Of a stretch of 64,000 nt of DNA, positions 9,193-19,482 are shown piece after piece; position 1 is the first letter of the stretch; the number at the start of each line of letters is the position of its first letter. Under the pieces are notes generated by a model. The model was not told where the DNA came from, searched no databases, and worked only from the letters and a program-made list of their open reading frames with translations. The stretch comes from Hysterangium stoloniferum. Lineage: Eukaryota; Basidiomycota; Agaricomycetes; Hysterangiales; Hysterangiaceae. Position numbers and translations under genes: made by a program. The DNA lies in assembly GCA_015178975.1 (NCBI GenBank), contig WHVD01000064.1, positions 372,001-436,000 on the forward strand. Direction: 5' to 3'.

Positions 9193-10868
9193 TGGATGAT
9201 ATCACCTGTATTGACACATGTGACAGAGTGCAAATGATTATCCCTTGAACAGCATCAGCAGTGCATTCTTATCACAGTGTAAGTAATGCACAGAATGACT
9301 TGCCATACAAATGTTAAACAACATGCTCAAAGTCACGGTAGGGCATCCTCAGAAAAGTTGACAGGGCACACACACAACAGTACCATTGAATGTATGTGGT
9401 GGCAGTTGTCAATTTTGGAGGCCACACCAAGGGCACACACAATGTCATTTTCACTACTCATCCTGCCCCTATACAACTACAATTTATGGGATTTGTGGGT
9501 GCATTAGCAGCTGGTGAGCACTCACCATGTTTTCCCCCACCATTTTGACCCAACTTATATGTAATAATATTAGAATGGTGCGATTACTTGGTCAGTGACA
9601 TTCTTTCCTGTCCACCAGAGACTTGCACTTGGGCGGATCAGTATATGGTATTCACGATTTTTGATGTTATTTGAAATTATGAGTGTGCAGGACGGGCAGA
9701 GGAGCAAGGAAAACACCTCTCTCATAAATTGAAGCAATAAGAGCTGAGTGAGCTAATACACCGGTGCTTATAGAGTGCCAGAAAAACTATAACACATAGT
9801 CATCAATATTTCAAAACCTGTAGACTGACGTATGCCCAACTCACCTGCTGTTGCATCACAACAGAAGTTAAAGTAAACAAAATAACCCAATAGCCAAACT
9901 GATTCCTCGTCCGACATTGGGGCCAGGTTCACCAGATGTTCGTGCAGCAAAATGCTCTTTACCAAAATTGATGATTTCCTGTAAAATTAGCTAATTGGAA
10001 TCAAACATGTGGTCTCACAAATATATAGAACCTTTGCAACCAATGGTCCCATCATTTGAGCAGTATTTCCAATTACCTTAGCTCCGCCTAATCCCAGTAA
10101 ATGTCAAGACTGTATATATGAAAAAAAAAAAAATGTACCACCGATCCAAAACTGCCAACTGAAGGTGTCATTAGGAGCCCAAGCAAGACTGGCCTCTTGG
10201 TGACTCCAATTGTCAACATAAATTGTATACTTCACTTGCTACCCATCGCACAGTATCCCACTCAATGCCTTCACAGCCTAAAAGCATCTATTATATCAGT
10301 GATATGGATATGTTTATCTTTTTTCCAAAATTTAACCAGGTATGTAGATGCTCACATTCAATGCTGTATATGTGCCTCAGGCTGTAAGTGTAGTCTCTCC
10401 TCATCTCCATTTTGGGAGACCACTATATAGATAATTACGGTCAGAGTCCCATCTCATGCATTAAGAAGTAATTAATCACATCTTTTTCTTTCCTTTTTTA
10501 AAAATAAATAAATCTGGATTTCATCATGTGCTATCCTTCCAAATAGCTTCACTGAATTAATGGTGAAGTGCAGTTTCAGGTATACTCAAGTAGATGGACA
10601 ATAAAAAGGTGTCACCATCACCACCACCACTGAAAACTTTGCCTTGGAAGATGCCTGGTTGGTATTTATTGAACATCAGCATCAGTGTTGGTCATCATCC
10701 TTGTCAAGTGCTGACGATCCCTCGTCTTTCCTATATTATATCAGAGAGTATTTGCAACTAATAATTATCAGCTCTGGAATGATCTGGACATCAACTCTGC
10801 CTATTATTTATCGTCGATCAAAATATTTCCCAACATGTGACCTAAAATGTGACAGCTGAGTCTCCAAA
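9193..10868. other. No recognisable gene
   Basis: AT-rich sequence with only short open frames and no protein motif that I recognise. A run of 12-13 A residues occurs near 10120. Confidence 0.6.
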
Positions 10869-11390
10869 CCAGGCTCTTTACCCTAATAGACGTGTTCTCA
10901 AGGCCATCACCTTGTGTTCCAGTGGTCCCCAGTGAGTTCAACCAGTCCCCTCTGTTTTCTATGCTAACTGACTCTTTTCTGAATCTGTCATCACATTTTC
11001 CAGGTTTCTCAGTGCATCCAAACCATATCCCTTCTTCCTAATCTAACACACATGTTCTCAAGGCTATCACTTTGTGCTCCAGTGGTCCCCAGTAAGTTCA
11101 ACCCATCCCCTCTGTTTTCTATGCTAACTGACTCTTTTCTGAGGCTGTCATCACATTTTCCAGGTTTCTCAGTGCATCCAAACCATATCCCTTCTTCCTA
11201 ATCTAACACATGCATTCTCAAGGCCATTTCATGTTCCAGTGGTCCCCAGTAAGTTCAACCCATCCCCTCTGTTTTCTATGCTAACATATGTATTCTTTTC
11301 TGAGGCTGTCATCACGTTTTCCAGGTTTCTCAGTGCGTCCAAACCATATCCCTTCTCCCTAATCTAACACGTGTCTGCAAGGTCCACATA
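10869..11390 (+). repeat. 160-bp tandem repeat, about three copies
   Basis: The phrase gttctcaaggc recurs at about 10894, 11054 and 11214 (here cattctcaaggcc), giving a period of 160 bp. Shared interior phrases are ccagtggtccccagt and ctgttttctatgctaac. Copies differ by a few percent and the last is incomplete. No coding capacity is evident. Confidence 0.85.
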
Positions 11391-11525
11391 TTCTGAGTGC
11401 CATGTCCTACCAATTCAGGACTGTGTCGCCTTCTGACTTCTATCATACTTCCCTTCTCTTGCCCTCACCTCCTCTCCCATCATCACATGTGATGCCCCTC
11501 ACGCCCACACTCCCATCTTCAAAAC

Positions 11526-13462
11526 ATGCAAGATACTTATCCAAAGCATCCAACATGCAGGGTCCCACACCCCCATAGTCCCATGAACGTGGATACCCCC
11601 ATATGCCCTCTTCCCCCCAACTCCTCTTCCATGGTCAACACCCCCCAACTGGTCACTCCGGTCAGGTCATCTCCATGCCATCACCAGGTCACTTCAGTCA
11701 CATTATCTCCACAAGTGTTTGAAGGTGAGTCAGACACTGGCATTTTCACTGATGGCAGCAAGGATGCCTCTTCACCCACCAAGAAGAGGACACAATGACG
11801 CAAGCCCAGGGAGGAGTTCATGACCAATGACCTCAAAGCACTTTTGAGTGCAGTTCTAAATGACAACCCCTGGATGTGCATGCATGGTGAGTCAAAGGAC
11901 AAGTGGCAGGAGGTGTCAGTTTTGGTCAAACAGGCTAATGCGTGTGAGGGATGTGTTACAACCGGACAATCCCGCCAGACTCTGGGCACTAACCTGTACG
12001 CCCCCACGTGCTACAAGCACCAATCGTCTGTTTATAGGATTTCCCACCCAGACTCCGTCACGTCAAGACTCATTACGTTCCACCTCATTATGACACATAT
12101 CAGTCATCGGACTTCCCCTGGACTCCGTCTCTGTCTATGTCCGTCTTCGTCCCACGCATCAGTCACCGGACCCCGCTCAGAATCCCGTCACCGCTCTAAT
12201 CGAGCCCCATTCCCGTTTTAGTCAAATGACCTGTCACGATTTAGGACTCCGCTCCCGCTCCGTTTCCCGTTATGGGTTATGCTTTGTCACGATTCGGACT
12301 CCGCTCCGTTCCGTTCCATTCCTAACACCAATTTGGTGTTTACTATTCCCGTTTCATGTTTTGTTAGTTTCATTTCGCCATTACTGGATTTGGTATGTCA
12401 TTCACTCCATGGTCTATATAAACTGGCAGATGTTGTACATACAATCCAGTCAGAAAATTAGCTTAGATTCCCCCCAGTAATCTAATAATATTTTCCACTC
12501 TAAAACCTTACTCGATTCACATTGCTCGCACTAGTCGGAGCCCACGGGCTCCGGCGCATCTATCTCTCTCAACCTCCGACTTACGACCCACGACCTCCGA
12601 CTTATGACCCACGACCTCTGACTTACAACCCACGACCTCCGACTTACGACCTACGACCCATGAACCCCGCCCAGACTCCCCGGGATCCCGTCCGTCCGTT
12701 TGAAATTGGACAACACGATCTAGCGAGGGCGCAGCCTATAAGCTGAAGCCAAGTCCTACCGGATATCCCCCAGGTTTCTCCAGAAACCCGGCCTGTGTGT
12801 GTATCCTAACAGGATGTTCAGCTGATACACTGAAAAACATTTATGTTTTTTATTTAACAACTCTATTAGACTCACGGTGCTAGCACATGGAATTCTCTCA
12901 CTCGTGATGCAAATCTTTTCACTGTCATCTCAGGTCATTTCGATTCTATGGCAGCTCTCAAAAAACTGGCAGAGGAAACAAGGGAATCTGATCACGAGAA
13001 AGTGAAACTGGTATGTTGTTCTTGATATTATATCTTTATTCTACTCACTTTTTTTAGGCAGCCAAAGCTCAGAAGACTGCTGGCTTGAACTTGCGCGATG
13101 CAATGATGAAGGGCCATTCGTGCCGATCCCTGAAGAAGCGCACTCAGGATGATCTTTTTTTGGCCACAGGGCATTCTGACATAGCATAGGAAGACTCTTC
13201 TGGCTCTGGCATATCAATGTTGACAAGCCGACACACACTTCAAAGAGCAAGAAACACTGTGAAGACACTCAAGTCAATCATTGGCCTTATTTGTACTTCA
13301 GTGGATGTGAGGGAGGTTATGATCAGTGAGTAACACAAGCAGACAGAAGCATTCATTCTGGAGGCATGTGCAGCACGAGAGGAGGCACATGCAGCACGAC
13401 TTGCCAGTGATGAGGTTGCAAAGTTGCTCATTGATGTGTTGAGACAGGGTTTGTTGGGATGA
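11526..13462 (+). pseudogene. Harbinger-associated Myb/SANT-like protein, interrupted
   Basis: The N-terminus is Pro/Ser-rich (11526-11795), followed by an in-frame TGA at 11796 just before KPREEFMTNDLKALLSAVL. The tryptophan-containing helical stretch NDNPWMCMHGESKDKWQEV resembles the Myb/SANT or trihelix domains that accompany Harbinger transposases and help them bind the transposon ends. The frame is cut at 11953 by a solo LTR and resumes at 12812. A later exon at 13059-13462 (AAKAQKTAGLNLRDAMMKG, then a helical Ala-rich tail EACAARVEAHAARLAS-like) is preceded by a plausible intron (13011-13058) and holds two further stops. Function was probably lost before or at the LTR insertion. Confidence 0.55.
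11954..12811 (+). mobile_element. Solo LTR, TGTTAAG family
   Basis: It begins TGTTACAACCGGAC, ends ATCCTAACA and is flanked by the perfect duplication GGATG (11949-11953 and 12812-12816). A TATA-like tctatataaactgg lies at 12414. The reverse complement of the family signature (aagctgaagccaagtcc) is near 12737. Positions 12580-12660 are a 21-bp tandem array around ctccgacttacgacccacgac. It interrupts the Myb-like gene. Confidence 0.9.
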
Positions 13463-13589
13463 TGTTCGTTTTTCTCCATTTTCTTGTGATCTTATCATAG
13501 TCAGTTTTCTCAATAATATTTTGTATACAAAAAGATAAAAGAAACTTGTTTTATTGTGAGGAATACAATGGAATAGAACAAAGTAAAAT

Positions 13590-15866
13590 TAATCATGAAA
13601 ATATATATCTACAGTTGGCGGCATGCAACCATAATGAATAGATGTTTGATTTGGAGTGAGACATGCATGGGCATTGCACAATAGGACACCAATGCAATAC
13701 ATTGTTCCACACTGTGTCCCCAATATCTTCTGCTTCACAACTGAATTGAGAAATGGCCAGTCTTGAAGGAGAGGCCAAATCTATGCTCCACTGAAATGTG
13801 CACCCTACCCATTGCCATGTTCGATGCACGCTGTTCTTCAGAGAGTGGTGCAACTGCAGTGTATGAGCTTACCATGACTGGACTTGTGCCATATGCTGAA
13901 TCTCCATAGATCTGAAAGTATCGGCACTCAGGGGGGCATCTAGAGTCGATCCTGGTTGGATCACCTTCTGCTCTAACATTGCTAGGAGCCTGCTCTCAGC
14001 TAGGACTCCCACATCATTTTGAGGGGCATGAAATGGTCTGCTGAGATGTACCATTATGTTAAGTTCTGAACAAAGCTCCACGGATAGTCCCACGGAGGTT
14101 TCCGGTAATTATTCTGAACACACACTTGCTTCTGGGAATTGTCCCACAGAGTCCCTGGGTAATAAGTCCAGGGAAAGTTCCGGGGATTATTAGTACAAGG
14201 GAAGGTGGTATCAGAATAATTACCAGGAAGGTATTGTAATGGGCTGAGATGGACTTGGCTTCAGCTTATAGGCTGTGCCCTTGTACACTCATTCGGGTGT
14301 CCATATTTCAAGCTGACAGAATGCATACAAGGAGATATAGATTCCAGAGTTCCTGTGGGAGTTCTGGGAATCGAGCATGCAGACAGACAAGACAAGAGGA
14401 GCAGAGACTGGATCAGGGGTGTAACTTGTTCGAGGGTCAAACTTGTTTGAGATTGAAACTGGATTCTAAGTACATGAATATAGCAGACTTATGTATATAG
14501 ACTGTGAAATGCAATAATACCAAATCCGGTATTAATGAGAGGCAGAACTATTAAACATAAAATGAAACAAGTAAATACTAAACTGGGAATTAGGGACAGA
14601 ATGGAATGGGAGCGGAGAACAAATCATGACAGGTCATTAGGCCATAATGGGAGCAGGGCTCAGTTAGAGGGCTCCGGAAGTCTGGTTGGAGTCTGGTGAC
14701 TTGGTGCACAAGATAGTGTCAGGTATAGACAGGTTTAATGTGCAGGAGGTCCAGCAGAGTCTGGTGGGTTTTCTGATGACTGTTGTGTGAGATGCAGAGA
14801 CAGATCATAACAGGAGCGGGGTTCTATGCTCTGTTAGAGGGGTTCCAGGAGTCCGGTCAGATTCCAGTGACTGGTACATAAGACCCAGTGTTGGGTGTAT
14901 ATAGGGTGGAGTCCGAGGACTGGTGTATGAGACACAGAGGGTTAGGTGCAGACAGGTGGGGTGTGTACAGAAAGTCAGGCATAAACAAGTTGATGTGCAG
15001 GCTCTGGTGGGAACTCCAGTTGTAACTATACAATATAGAGGGTTGGGAGCATGTAGGACAGGTCCGGGGGGCCAGAGGCTGGTGGGTTTTCCAGTTCCTG
15101 ACACATTAGCCCATTGGGGGCTATAATGCCTTGGAACTTCATGCCATGGCACTTCTTGTAGCCAGTGTACACAAGCTCCTGAAATTCACCTGGTTGACAG
15201 GTGGGACAGATTGTGCAATCGATGAAGCTGAATATTGTAGATGTGGGTGTTCCAAAGTTATGAATAACTTCAGTATATTCTTGAAGACGATCTGGGTTGA
15301 CAACCCCTTCTGTATCCCAGTCTGGTAGATGATCCCACTGGTTGTTGAGAAATTTCGCTGTGGAGTTGATGAGATCAGAGATGACACCCTGCAACAAGTT
15401 ATATTTGGCAGATAGAGCCCACTGGTCCTCTGGGCTACGCAATTGTGCACAAAGAAGTGTGAATGCCTCGATGGCAGTGGATTTGGCTCAATAGTATGAG
15501 CTCATCTCCTGTGAATTTATATAATACATTAGCAATGGTCATCAAATCAAAATATATCCATACACACCTGAATGCCCAAAGACACCCCAACCACCCAAGC
15601 CTGTTCAGATAATCCACAGTAATCCTCTCTCCTCCCTGATCTGGCCGAGGTCGTTGCTTGGGTAGTGCAGAAATGGTTGCAAGAGCTGCAACATTGGCTG
15701 CATCGTCAAGTTGGAGTTGGATGGTGGGGAACAAAATGGGTGATGCAGTGAGAGGCTGTGCTGTGCAACATTGGATAAAAACATAGCCAATAGTACTGGC
15801 AATGAGGGCCTGGAGAGTGTTTTTCTCAATGGCCTTGACTGTGTGACAGACATAATTATGCTGCAA
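13590..15866 (-). pseudogene. HARBI1-type DDE transposase, interrupted
   Basis: Reading on the minus strand, exon 1 (15866 to about 15568) contains QPLTASPILFPTIQLQL. After an intron, the catalytic part starts with SPEDQWALSAKYNLL and reaches IFSFIDCTICPTCQPGEF (near 15210, first catalytic Asp) and ELVYTGYKKCHGMKFQG. A solo LTR breaks the frame after ATG at 15109. It resumes at 14051 with HLSRPFHAPQNDVGVLAES, then YFQIYGDSAYGTSP (near 13910, second Asp) and GRVHISVEHRFG (near 13790, catalytic Glu). This is the DDE_Tnp_4 pattern. Stops and frame changes occur near 15480 and after 13760, so the gene is dead. Confidence 0.75.
14057..15103 (-). mobile_element. Solo LTR, TGTTAAG family
   Basis: It begins TGTTAAGTTCTGAAC, ends CCAGTTCCTGACA and is flanked by the perfect duplication CATTA (14052-14056 and 15104-15108). 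The family signature ttggcttcagcttataggct is at 14253. On the minus strand a TATA-like tctatatacataag lies near 14500. It is longer than its relatives (1047 bp) because of degenerate internal repeats of the ggagtctggtgactgg type at 14680-15080. It interrupts the Harbinger transposase. Confidence 0.9.
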
Positions 15867-16126
15867 CTAATGTTGAATACTAGGTACCACAGGCGCCAAT
15901 ATTATCTAACATAATATCAGATCAAAAAATGCTAATATATATTAGTTGCAAATACTCTCTATTATGTTTTTTTTTTTTTTCAATTAACCACAGGAACCAA
16001 ACAGCGTGGGAAAGGCCGTCTCATTACATAATACGAAGAGGCGCCGGCGCGTTATAGTGGCTAAAGTATCCCACGAGGGCGGACGGAAGCAAAATTCCTT
16101 AAATTTGGCGCGTCGATCTTTTTTCC

Positions 16127-17893
16127 ATGTCAGGACCATCCAACATCGCCTCTATCGTCAAAGCTTCCGCTGCAGCATCTTGGGTTAAACTAGCTCTGGA
16201 TGAACCTCTCGCACAGTTTCATATCAAGTTCTGGGGCACGAGTATGAAGGATGAGAGGGATGCATGGAGGAAAGCGGACGGCCAAGGCGCATTGAACGAG
16301 TTCGCAATGGACGTGGACGACGATGGGGAAGCTGAAATCCTCCCCGACTGCTATTCTCTCGGGATCGGTATCAAGGGATTCACTCGACAGTTTATCTGGG
16401 TCCGTGCTGAGTACATTCGTATTTTTGATGCCTGTCAGCGGGAATACGAAGAGACGATTACACCCATGCCTGGCCGCTACTTTAGCGGGGAGTCCCCGAG
16501 TTTTGTGATTACAGGGCAACCGGGAATAGGTGAGGCATTCGATAATAGTGCATTCGATAATAGTCTCTTGCTGCTGTCCTCATCCTTGGAAAAGGGAAAA
16601 CTCTTTGGCAGATATACGCTGCACGTCGCTGTGCCTCTGAGAAGCGCCCGTTTCTATGGCTCCGTAAAGACCAGTATACCCTCTTTGTGGAGGAGGGTGC
16701 CTATGAATTGCCCACCAGTTGGAGACATCGTGATTTCCTCCCCAGCACCCGAGTCTGGGTGTTCGTCGATTCGGAAAGTGACCCTGGAGCCCTAACTATG
16801 CTCACTTCGGTCGGCACTGAGTTCGTTGTCTTCTTTACCACTTCCCCAAGCGAACAGCGGTGGCACAAACTGCACAAGACAACGTCATATAACCTTTTCA
16901 TTATGAATCCATGGAGCATAGGGGAGATGAAACAAGCGTGAGTTCTCCAACCTAGTTCTTGAACTGCACGCTTATCAATACCTGTCTGCACTCAGCGCTT
17001 CTCTGTACAACCTCTCAGAAGAAGAAGTCGTTGAGAAATACCATCGTCTGGGCCCAATACCCCGTCTATGTATCCAGTACAAGCCATCTCAGTTACGGGA
17101 ATACGAGGTTAAGCTCTCCAAGGCGTTAGCCGATATCACAACAACAACACTCGAGAAGCTTTTATCCAAGTCGGAATCACTTAAGATGAACGAAACGTCA
17201 CATTCGCTCTGTTTGCTTAGCCGCAAAGGTGACGAATTCAACATACCTATGGTCGCTCCCGTATCCCTATACGTCAAAACAAGACTTGCCAACCAATTTC
17301 TCACAGAAGAGTTAAAGGAAAAGATTCGCCTATACCGTCATTTTGAGAAGGTTCCTCAGTCGAGGAGTGTAGCTGGTATCTTCTTTGAGGCGGCGGTTCA
17401 GTCCCACCTTATCACGGAAATTTCGCTCACCCTTCATCCAATGGTAAAGCGGGAGTGCAATGGTCCGACGAAGAAGTTGCCTCAATGGTACTCCAGTCAC
17501 ATTCCCCTTTCCAATCCAGAACTGGAGCAACTCCGTGTTCAGGCAGTCGAGGAAGATCTCAGTTTAACACCGACTCAAACCCTGGAATCTGAATTGGACA
17601 CCATTCTGTCTGATGTTCTCTATGTTCCCCAGCGATCCAATCAAGTTGCCATCGAGTCCTTCATTCTTTCGAACGGTAAACTCTACCTCTTCCAATTCAC
17701 CACTGCCAAGAACCATCCGATCAAATCTGGGATTATCAACTATGCAGCCAAGCATGGCTTTCCAAAGCAAGAGGATTGGTGCCTCGTATTCATAATTCCA
17801 CCAGCATTGACTTTGACAGTTCCTCAACAGCCGGCTGTCAAGGAAGTTTGCTTGTACACCGCTGTAGTCGATGTTACCACAATCAAGTTTTAG
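16127..17893 (+). CDS. Crinkler/RHS-like P-loop NTPase with C-terminal nuclease-like domain
   Basis: Three exons (16127-16529, 16595-16937, 16996-17893) join in frame into 1644 nt, 547 residues plus stop. The introns are 65 and 58 bp with GT-AG ends. The first intron splits the Walker A motif, which is complete after splicing (FVITGQPGIG joined to KT). A Walker B-like strand VWVFVDSES follows in exon 2. The C-terminus has IESFILSNGKLYLFQFTTA, resembling the PD-(D/E)XK nuclease motif with Gln-x-Thr found in Crinkler/RHS-type proteins. Those proteins combine an NTPase with a variable C-terminal effector domain and act on host or rival cells or on mobile elements. No signal peptide is evident. 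A T-rich tract lies at 15967-15981 upstream. Every other complex gene nearby is broken, so its integrity stands out. The specific activity is inferred. Confidence 0.6.
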
Positions 17894-18329
17894 GTTAATT
17901 CCGTTGTAGCTGCATCCTTGTATTATACAAATATGAAGTCCTACTTGGGGTTTCGAAAGACCCGTCATTGCGCACTTAGCAAGGATCCAATTACTACAGC
18001 TGTCAGATGGGTGGTGCAGCTAGGCAAGACTTGTTATCGCCTTTTATCTGTAATACACATGATATAATTTCGTTCTGCTTGGAAGCCTGTAAGATGGGCA
18101 AGAACTATAATTGCAATACATCTATAACAACATACATATACCTACGTATCTGCCATAGGATATAGACAAAGACATCATAGGGAAACAAGTCTGTGATATT
18201 CAATGCTTCACCTTCGTACCATCCTTAATTTGTTACGATTTTGGTTCAATGTACACGTGCACGGCTGTTGTGGATACTATTTTGGGTTTTACCTTAATCA
18301 TGACAATTTAATCAAATATTTAAAAACTG
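17894..18329. other. Intergenic, no gene seen
   Basis: AT-rich 3' flank of the NTPase gene. No motif or long open frame is recognised before the copia target duplication at 18330. Confidence 0.6.
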
Positions 18330-18334
18330 AAAAG

Positions 18335-18522
18335 TATTGAGATACAAGCGTTAAACTGGAGCGAGTGGAGCCGTGTATATGATGCAATAGGTGATCCATA
18401 TTATGATGTGGCTTATGATGTATCAATCCACTTAGGTGGATAAACTCTATCCACCTGTATGATATATATATACGAGAATTAGCATAACGAATAATAACTC
18501 ATTTTACACTTGTTCATCTTTA
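18335..18522 (+). repeat. Copia 5' LTR (188 bp)
   Basis: It starts TATTGAGATAC and ends CATCTTTA, so the ends are TA/TA rather than TG/CA. A TATA-rich block tgatatatatatacg lies near 18460. It differs from the 3' LTR by about nine substitutions that all appear to be transitions. Confidence 0.85.
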
Positions 18523-18583
18523 GGTTATGGGCCCTGGCCCTTCTTATCAGTAAAAGAACTTCAAATTGCCTAGGATTATTATC

Positions 18584-19479
18584 ATGTCAACCTTGGAGAA
18601 GATCAAGGACTACGATCGAGTACCGGAAGCGCATATCAAGTCTTTCCGAAGCTACGAAAGGACAACTATTTTACATGGAGCACAAGTATGAAGACAGTAC
18701 TCGAATCCTTGAACCAGTGGAAAGTCGTAATTGAAGAATTGGCAGATCCTGCACGCACTAAATTGGACGCCCCGACGAAAGATGAATTGGACATTGAAGA
18801 AGCCTGGGTGCTTCGAAAGAAGAGGGCGTATAGCAAAATAATGTTGCACGTAGAAGATGAACCAAGGGTAGCTATTATGACCAATGATAATCCCATTGAC
18901 GCTTGGAATAAACTGAAAAATACTTACAGAACACGTCTTGCTAACAGCCGGGCAACATTACTTTCCAAACTCGTACGAATGAGGTACGATGGAACCAGAA
19001 TAATTGAATACAAGGCCCAAATGGACTCTATTAGAATCAAGCTGTTAGAGGCAGGACACAGTATTACTGACTCAGATTACCTTAGTCTGTTTATGAGCAC
19101 ACTCCCGGAGGACTTTGATATCATGTCGACGACGATCGACTATGATAAGGATACTGTTGAAGAAATTGTCAATAAACTTCGACAAATTGAAATTCAAAAG
19201 GAAATATGCCCCAGATTTGCAGACGGTTCTGCATTTCGTGCCCAAAGTGACTCACACAGGTCCCGGGGACGATTCCAGTATGGATGTGGGAACCCAGGAC
19301 GAGGAAGGCCTAACAATAGGAGTTTGCAGGGATGCTACGAGTATGGGCATTTATCCCATTGGGCACGAAACTGTCCAAAAAGGAAAAGGAGAAATTTCCA
19401 TCAATCCAGAGCACAACAAAAGCAGGAAAAAGGGCCGGCAAATGCACCTGAAAACCCACCAACCTCAGTCTCAAGCTGA
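18584..19479 (+). pseudogene. Copia Gag (UBN2/retrotran_gag_2 type), frameshifted
   Basis: The likely start is ATG 18584 (MSTLEKIKDYDRV). A lost T in a short T-run near 18642 shifts the frame, and the main open part continues from 18688. The central region shows AWNKLKNTYRTRLANSRATL and YLSLFMSTLPEDFDIM, typical of copia Gag. The C-terminal zinc knuckle near 19336 is degenerate: CYEYGHLSHWARNC has Tyr where the second Cys belongs. Gag would package element RNA in cytoplasmic particles. Confidence 0.8.
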
Positions 19480-19482
19480 GGA

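Larger units (their letters stand above)
11526..15866. mobile_element. PIF/Harbinger DNA transposon, dead, with two solo LTRs
   Basis: Two divergent-type genes typical of this superfamily are present in tail-to-tail layout: a Myb/SANT-like DNA-binding protein on the plus strand (11526-13462) and a HARBI1-type DDE transposase on the minus strand (15866-13590). Each is interrupted by a solo LTR with a perfect target duplication. I could not identify the terminal inverted repeats, so the limits given are those of the genes. Confidence 0.7.

Noticed and set aside
15859..15955. Inverted tgcaactaat / attagttgca as a Harbinger end
   Set aside because: Only 10 bp about 80 bp apart near one side of the element, with no counterpart on the other side.
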